Shown: in pieces, positions 1 to 4,900 of the stretch
Numbering within the stretch: the stretch's first letter is position 1
Layout of the letters: every line of letters starts with the position of its first letter
Source of the DNA: JAAEQG01 sp023133475
GTDB taxonomy: Bacteria > Planctomycetota > Phycisphaerae > UBA1845
Direction: 5' to 3'
DNA length: 6,322 nt
Assembly: GCA_030631415.1 (NCBI GenBank)
Contig: DAOVLE010000266.1
Coordinates: forward strand, 1-6,322
Position numbers and translations under genes: made by a program
The notes under the pieces: model-generated
Seen by the model: only the letters and a program-made list of their open reading frames with translations
Databases searched by the model: none
What the model was told of the DNA's origin: nothing

Positions 1-60
1 TCTCAGCCCCCAGAGGGGGCATCGGAATATAGCCCAGGGTGAAGCGAAGCGAACCCTGGG
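1..60. repeat. Intergenic repeat family A, copy 1
   Basis: A GC box (agcccccagagggggc, 5-20; stem 6-11 with 15-20, loop AGA) is followed by a second hairpin. In that hairpin cccagggt (33-40) pairs perfectly with accctggg (53-60) around a loop containing the doubled unit aagcgaagcg. A related copy lies at 1615-1697 in the same orientation, and similarity appears to continue to about 85 (gcgtttcgtgcaaccc against gcgttccgtgcgaccc). From memory this is a dispersed repeat style common in planctomycete genomes; I see no coding role. The short open frame across it (39-242) is composed of repeat sequence and is not called. The repeat begins at the window edge and may be incomplete on the left. Confidence 0.75.
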
Positions 61-75
61 TTGGCGTTTCGTGCA

Positions 76-151
76 ACCCAAGCCCCCGGAGGGGGGCGAT
101 GGAATTCGCAGTGAGCCAGGCGATCCGTCGCCCCCTTTGGGGGCTTTGGGT
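76..151. repeat. Long imperfect inverted repeat of GC boxes
   Basis: The left arm (76-109) starts acccaagccccc and contains a GC box at 81-103. The right arm (121-151) is its near reverse complement, with an inverted GC box at 124-145, and ends gggggctttgggt. The arms differ by a few mismatches and one-base indels and leave a loop of about 11 bases (110-120). Together with the boxes at 5-26 and 1619-1640, the window holds four copies of this box, three direct and one inverted. In RNA it could act as a terminator for an unseen upstream gene, but no T-run follows on the + strand; it more likely belongs to the dispersed repeat family. Confidence 0.7.
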
Positions 152-165
152 GGGGGGGACAGCTC

Positions 166-189
166 ACTGTAAACAGTTATTCTTACAAT
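166..189 (+). promoter_or_regulatory. AT-richer patch with small palindrome and -10-like hexamer
   Basis: The stretch from about 166 to 200 is visibly richer in A and T than its surroundings. It holds the inverted repeat ACTGT-AA-ACAGT (166-177) and a TACAAT hexamer (184-189), one base from the sigma-70 -10 consensus. No good -35 hexamer sits 16-18 bases upstream: agctca at 161-166 matches only 2 of 6. The palindrome could be a small operator. The patch lies 128-151 bases before the chosen start of gene 1. The promoter call is weak, because it rests on one hexamer and base composition. Confidence 0.25.
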
Positions 190-301
190 TCACTTGGGCG
201 GGCGTTGATGTGAAATTGTCATTTCCCAGCGGGCATGCGTGACAGAGAAATTGAGCGTAATCTGTGCAGTTCAAAGGGGAGCGCTGATGCTATTCTCGAA
301 A

Positions 302-309
302 AAGGAGGT
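302..309 (+). promoter_or_regulatory. Near-perfect Shine-Dalgarno site for gene 1
   Basis: AAGGAGGT at 302-309 leaves 7 bases before the ATG at 317 and matches the anti-Shine-Dalgarno sequence of 16S rRNA almost completely. It decides the start of gene 1 in favour of 317. A second purine-rich site, AAAGGGGAG (273-281), lies 5 bases before an in-frame ATG at 287, so a 10-residue-longer form is possible. Confidence 0.8.
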
Positions 310-316
310 TAACGTG

Positions 317-1480
317 ATGAAATGGTGGTTGAGTTGTGCACTGGTGGCGTGCCTGGCGATTTCAAACGTCCATGGCGCGATCACGATCCCGGGGGCGGAC
401 GGTTCCGACGGTGCGTTGGAGCCGGCCGATAACATCGAGATTGACCTGTCCCTGGCGCCGACGGGCACCTGGGACATGGCCGGCACCAACGGCCTGGGGG
501 TCTACGACCCGGGCCAATGGGCTGTTGTGTTTAAGTATACCTATGTGAACATTCCGTCCGGTGTGACGGTGACCTTCAAGAACCATCCCTCGCGCGCCCC
601 GGTGGTGTGGCTGGTGCAGGGTGATGTCACGATCAGCGGCACGGTCAGCCTGAACGGTGCCATCGGGCACCATTACACCGCCGTGCGCACGAACGCTGAG
701 CCTGGCTCCGGTGGTTTCCGTGGCGGGCGCGGCACGGATATCGAGTCTCAAGCGAGTGCCGGCTTTGGCCCCGGCGCACCCGTTTCTTTGGGCGATAGCA
801 CGTCGGGTGGGGCAGGAGGCAGCTACGGCAGCACGGGTAGCGCCGGTGGCGAGGGTGGCGGGTCTCCGGGAACCACCTACGGCAACCTGGGCGTCTTTCC
901 GCTGATCGGCGGGTCGGGTGGCGCCGGCGGAAGGTGCGGTTCCTGCAGCGCCGGCGGTGGTGGTGGCGGCGGCGGGGTCCGCATAGTAGCTGATTCGGTC
1001 GCCGGTAGTGGTGCACTGCAAGCCATCCGTGGATATGGTGGTGGCAGCCACGGCAGCCACGGCGGGTACGGGCGCATCCGCGTCGAGGCGAACACGGAAG
1101 ACTTGGCCGGAACGGGCGATCCGCCGTTCAGCTTCGGCCTGCCAGGCGAACCGTCGCGCATCTGGCCTGACGCAACCACGCCGCTGATCCGCAACGTCAC
1201 GCTTAACGAACAAACGGTCCCCAGCGACCCGAGATCGGAACACGGTTTTCCGGGTGTGGACATGGCCCTCACCGACGGGACGGGGGTGGTGCTCACGGTC
1301 GAGACAGAGAACGTGCCGATCGACGCGACGGTGACGGTGCGGGCCACGTATGTTAGCGGGTCTCCCTCGATCATCAACGCGGTTCATGACTCCGGTGACG
1401 AGAGCTTCTCGATCTGGACGGCAACCTTCGACCTGGCAGACGGGTTCTCTTCGATCCAGGTGCGGGCGGAACTTCCTTAG
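317..1480 (+). CDS. Secreted glycine-rich beta-structured protein of unknown function
   Basis: This is a 387-residue exported protein that I cannot assign to a named enzyme family. The start at ATG 317 follows an excellent ribosome binding site and gives a classic signal peptide: MKWW, a hydrophobic core (residues 5-16), and likely cleavage after NVHG (residue 20). Residues 21-120 look beta-rich and contain VYDPGQWAVVFKYTYVNIPS and a PVVWLVQGDVTISGTVSLNG stretch, patterns I associate from memory with hypothetical secreted planctomycete proteins. Residues about 131-256 are very glycine-rich, including eight consecutive Gly (213-220) and the only two Cys of the mature protein, C207-G-S-C210. 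Residues about 275-387 form a second beta-rich region with alternating hydrophobic strands ending in VRAEL. There is no transmembrane segment after the signal peptide and no LPXTG or PEP-CTERM anchor. Alternative starts are ATG 287 (397 aa) and GTG 239. A surface or extracellular matrix role is inference. Confidence 0.85.
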   Translation: MKWWLSCALVACLAISNVHGAITIPGADGSDGALEPADNIEIDLSLAPTGTWDMAGTNGLGVYDPGQWAVVFKYTYVNIPSGVTVTFKNHPSRAPVVWLVQGDVTISGTVSLNGAIGHHYTAVRTNAEPGSGGFRGGRGTDIESQASAGFGPGAPVSLGDSTSGGAGGSYGSTGSAGGEGGGSPGTTYGNLGVFPLIGGSGGAGGRCGSCSAGGGGGGGGVRIVADSVAGSGALQAIRGYGGGSHGSHGGYGRIRVEANTEDLAGTGDPPFSFGLPGEPSRIWPDATTPLIRNVTLNEQTVPSDPRSEHGFPGVDMALTDGTGVVLTVETENVPIDATVTVRATYVSGSPSIINAVHDSGDESFSIWTATFDLADGFSSIQVRAELP

Positions 1481-1488
1481 CACCCCTT

Positions 1489-1541
1489 GTAGCGCAGGCT
1501 TCCAGCCTGCAAAAAGCCGGCAGGCAAGATGCCTGCGCTAC
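1489..1541. repeat. Intergenic repeat family B: paired palindromes after gene 1
   Basis: Outer arms gtagcgcaggc (1489-1499) and gcctgcgctac (1531-1541) are perfect 11-base reverse complements. Inside, gcctgc (1505-1510) pairs with gcaggc (1520-1525). Each half is also a palindrome by itself: gcaggc-ttcca-gcctgc (1494-1510) and gcaggc-aagat-gcctgc (1520-1536). The element can therefore fold as one long hairpin or two small ones. It begins 8 bases after the stop codon of gene 1, so it may end or stabilise that transcript, but no T-run follows, so it is not a canonical intrinsic terminator. From memory, very similar elements are scattered in planctomycete genomes. Confidence 0.8.
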
Positions 1542-1614
1542 TACGCAGCAAGGTAGGGTGGGCACCCCAACGCCGTGAACCTAAGGGCACGTGTTCATGA
1601 GCATGATGACGCAA

Positions 1615-1697
1615 TCTCAGCCCCCAGAGGGGGCGATGGAAATAAGCCTGGGGCGAAGCGAAGCGAGCCCTGAGCTAGCGTTCCGTGCGACCCGAGC
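1615..1697. repeat. Intergenic repeat family A, copy 2
   Basis: The copy starts tctcagcccccagagggggc, identical to bases 1-20 of the window. It then carries aagcctggggcgaagcgaag and a tail, gcgttccgtgcgaccc, matching copy 1 with scattered substitutions. The second hairpin is weaker than in copy 1 (cctggggc against gccctgag, one mismatch). Copies 1 and 2 are in direct orientation and bracket gene 1 about 1.6 kb apart. A small open frame through it (1591-1830) is made entirely of repeat sequence and is not called. Confidence 0.75.
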
Positions 1698-1704
1698 CAG
1701 GTTT

Positions 1705-1846
1705 GCGCTAGGCCCGGCATTTATGCCGGGTATTGGAGCGGTTGCCTTTGCCCCCCGGTTCCGCCCCGCCGCCGAAGGCGGCGGGGCGGAACCGGGGGGA
1801 TTCTTCGTTAAGCCTTCTCACCCGGCATAAATGCCGGGCCTAGCGC
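1705..1846. repeat. Intergenic repeat family C: 142-base compound palindrome
   Basis: A perfect 27-base inverted repeat forms the ends: 1705-1731, starting gcgctaggcccggcat, and 1820-1846, its exact reverse complement. Each arm is itself a palindrome, cccggcat-tt-atgccggg (1713-1730) and cccggcat-aa-atgccggg (1821-1838). The centre (1751-1799) is a separate perfect hairpin, and the spacers on its two sides are almost equal (19 and 20 bases). The whole can fold as one long branched stem or as three hairpins in a row. It adjoins family A copy 2 with a 7-base gap, as if the repeats accumulate at the same site. No open reading frame or transposase signal is present. Confidence 0.85.
1751..1799. 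repeat. Perfect 23-bp GC-rich hairpin inside family C
   Basis: The left arm 1751-1773 (ccccccggttccgccccgcc, then gcc) is the exact reverse complement of 1777-1799, with a 3-base loop GAA. Such a stem would be extremely stable in RNA. The following bases, attcttcgtt, hold only scattered T, so an intrinsic terminator function is possible but not canonical. The lack of any mismatch in 23 pairs suggests recent origin, selection for the fold, or gene conversion between arms. Confidence 0.85.
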
Positions 1847-1999
1847 GACCCGTCGAAACGCGAAACGGTCTGATCGAAAATGGCACTTGTTTGCTTGTGG
1901 GTAAGGCTGAGGGCGTGAGCCCCTGGAAGCCGTGCCCGGTGAAAACAAGCCCTGGAAGGGCGATACTGAGCGAACCCTCCTGATGTCGAGAGCGGTCCA
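1847..1999 (+). other. Leader of gene 2 without a clear promoter
   Basis: I see no convincing -35/-10 pair here. There is a small hairpin gccct-gga-agggc (1949-1961), and ccctggaag occurs twice (1921-1929 and 1950-1958), which suggests a further dispersed repeat. The ribosome binding site of gene 2 is weak, at best GAGAG at 1988-1992, 7 bases before the ATG. Tight sites such as the one before gene 1 are absent. Confidence 0.4.
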
Positions 2000-4900
2000 A
2001 TGAAACGATGGATACTACAAGCAGCCCCATACCTGTGTGTGGGAGCCGTGCTGTGTGCGTTGGTCGCGCATGGCCAGGTGCTCAGCAACGACAGGCCTGT
2101 TGCCGATACCCAGTCGCCCGAGCTTCAGACGCTCGCCGACAGCGAAGCTCCGCAGGTTGTTAAGGGTGAAAACGAACTAACATGTGCACCCGCCGATGAT
2201 GAGCCGGTGACCGACGCGATTGCGCGGGCGTTTTCCACGGTTGTGGGAGTGTTGTCGTCGATTGTGCCCACCGATGCCATCACACGCGAGTTCTCCGTGC
2301 TGGTGGGCAACATCGGGGCAATCTACACGGACGACGCGGTCACGCGCGAGTTCTCGGTGCTGGTGAGCGACCTTGGCTCAATCGAGCCGGACGATTCGGT
2401 GACCCGCGAGTTCTCCGTACTGGTGGGCGACCTTGGCTCAATCGAGCCGGACGATTCGGTGACCCGCGAGTTCTCCGTACTGGTGGGCGACCTCGAACCG
2501 CCCGCGGTGACCGACGGGGCAACCCGTGAATTTTCCGTGTATGTGGGACCCGATGTGCCCCCGCTGTTGGAAGACGCCATCGGGCGTGAGTTCTCCGTGT
2601 ATATCCTGGTGCCCGATCTCGAACCGCTGACCATCGACGCGCCCACCAATGGCCTCACCAGCCAGATAATCGCTATCGCGTGGGACGTGGCAAACAACGG
2701 GGACATCTCCGCACAGTCGCCATGGATCGATCGAATTTACCTGTCGCCCGATCAGACACTTGACGGCTCCGATCACCTGCTCGGTTCGTATACATTTGAC
2801 GATGCCCAAGGGCTGCCGATCGGGAGCGAGTACCATGCGGTTGCACTGGTGACTCTTCCGGATGTCGATCCGGGGTTCTATTGGCTGATCCTCAGCGTGG
2901 ACGATGACGAAGCCGTCGGCGAGGCGGGTGGTGAATCCAATAACATTGCCCGGGCAGCTCTTCCCATGTGGATCGACCTGGATGCGCGTCCGGACCTGGT
3001 GGTGGCCAACTTCACGCCTCCCGGGAATCTGGTTCCCGGGCAACCCGTGGAAGTGGCTTGGACGTTGGAGAACGTGGGAACCGCCGACGCCGTCGGGCCT
3101 TGGAGCGAGACGATCTACGGTTCGGACGGCGGCGCGCCCACCGAACTGGCAACCTTCGTCTACACCGACACGTTGCGGCCTGGAGACCCACCGCGGGTTC
3201 GCATGGAAACGTTCATCATGCCGGACGTCCCCGTGTCACCGGGCAATTATTCGGTCATCGTATGCCTGGACAGCACCGACGATCTGAGAGAACTGCAAGA
3301 AGACAACAACTGTGTCACCGAAGAGGTGTGCTTCGACTGCCTCCAGCCCGACCTGGTGGTAAGCGGCATTGTGGAGCCTGCTTTTGCTTTTGGGGGCGAG
3401 ACGGCTGAACTCACCTGGGCTGTCACCAACGTCGGGAATGCGGAGGCGGAGGGGAACTGGACGGATAGTGTCTACCTCTCGTCGGACGACGCAGTGGGAA
3501 ATGATGTCTGGGTCGCCGACTTTGGCACCAACGGCCCGCTGGCTTCGTCCAACGCTTTTGTGCGAACCAAGGACGTTCCCATCCCGCCGGAGTTCGACGG
3601 CAACTATTACTTTGTGGTCGTCACTGATGCCTACAACACGCTGAGCGAGCCGGGTGGAGAGGGCAACAACACCGCCATCGCCACAGGGCCCACGGAAATC
3701 GTTCAGGAAGAACGACCGGACCTGGAAGTCGTCTCCGTGGTCGGGCCTGTATCCGCAACCGCCGGGGGCTCGATCATCCTCGAGTACACGGTTGAGAACA
3801 TCGGCCCGGAAACCGCGATGCTCAACTGGCAGGACGCCATCTACCTCTCCGAGAACCCGGAACCAGGCCCACACGATCAACTGGTGCGACTCGATCCGAT
3901 CTCCGAAGCCCCCTTCGGGCCTGGTGACACATACACCAAGAGCCGCACGCTCATGCTTCCGGTCGGCTACCAGGCGGTCACCGTGTACTTCATCGTGAAG
4001 ACCGACCACGGCGATGTGGTGCCCGAGTTCGACAAGTCGAACAATGTCGGCGTAAGCGATGGCATCGAGGTGACACCGACGCCCGCGCCCGACCTGGTTG
4101 CCACCAACGGAGTGGCACCGGCGTCCGCCACCTTCGGCGAAGATATCACGGTCAACTGGTCCGGCAAGAATCTGGGGACGCTCGAAGCCACCGGCGTATG
4201 GAGCGATTTGATCTTCCTCTCAGCCGACGAAACCGTCAGCATCGACGACCGTTTCCTGGGCACCCTGTCGATCGACGTTGCGCCGCTTGGTGTGGGCGAT
4301 CCGCCCTATAATCGGTTGCTCGAAGTAACGCTGCCGTTGGACGGGCAGACGGTTGCGGGCGACTACTATGTGCTGGTCAAGGCTGACGGCAACAACGCCA
4401 TCGACGAACTCGACGAGACGAACAACGTCGAGGTGATCGGCCCGATAACGCTGGGCATGCCGCCGCTGCCGGATCTCGAGGTCCTCAGCGTATCCGGGCC
4501 TGCGACGGTGACTGTCAGCGAGACGGCACAGATCGAATGGGAGATCAGCAACTTGGGGGCTGTCCCGATTGACGTCTCGTTTTTGATGACCGTCTTCGTG
4601 TCGGCGGATAACCAGGTTGGCAATGACACAGCCCTGCTGAACGTGGCGTTCGAGGGCACCCTCGCACCGGGCGAGAGTGTTCCGCAATCGGCGGAGGTGA
4701 CCATCCCGGAACTCGGCACCGAGCAGGTGCACTTCGTGGTCTGCGCCGACACTGCCGCCGACGTGCTCGAATTCGACGAGGGCAACAACTGCACGGTCTC
4801 GGTGAATGCGTCGCCTTATAAGCGCCCGGATTTGCAAGCCGGCTCGTTTATCACACCCGCCACGGCTGTGGCAGAGAGTAGTGTCCCGATCAGCGGTTGG

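Noticed and set aside
39..242. Small + strand open frame upstream of gene 1
   Set aside because: It runs through repeat A and the GC-box hairpin, has no ribosome binding site or domain, and its product is just translated repeat.
317..376. Lipoprotein signal in gene 1 because of Cys in the signal peptide
   Set aside because: The Cys at 7 and 12 lie inside the hydrophobic core and do not fit a lipobox; cleavage after NVHG fits signal peptidase I better.
362..1483. Long open frame antisense to gene 1 (373 aa)
   Set aside because: Arg/His/Pro-rich product typical of the reverse strand of a GC-rich gene; gene 1 on the + strand has a signal peptide, a ribosome binding site and coherent beta-rich domains.
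1556..1567. Palindrome gggtg-gg-caccc between repeats B and A
   Set aside because: Two-base loop and only 5 pairs; too small to support a function by itself.
1751..1810. Intrinsic terminator between the two genes
   Set aside because: The stem is perfect, but the following attcttcgtt lacks a run of T and the element lies 270 bases past the stop of gene 1; kept as a repeat hairpin only.
1591..1830. Open frame of 79 aa in the intergenic gap
   Set aside because: It consists of repeat A and the inner part of repeat C, including the palindromic hairpin; no ribosome binding site or recognisable product.
2204..2623. CRISPR array reading of the 60-base repeats
   Set aside because: The repeats are in frame, cover the full period without unique spacers, and encode a conserved peptide.
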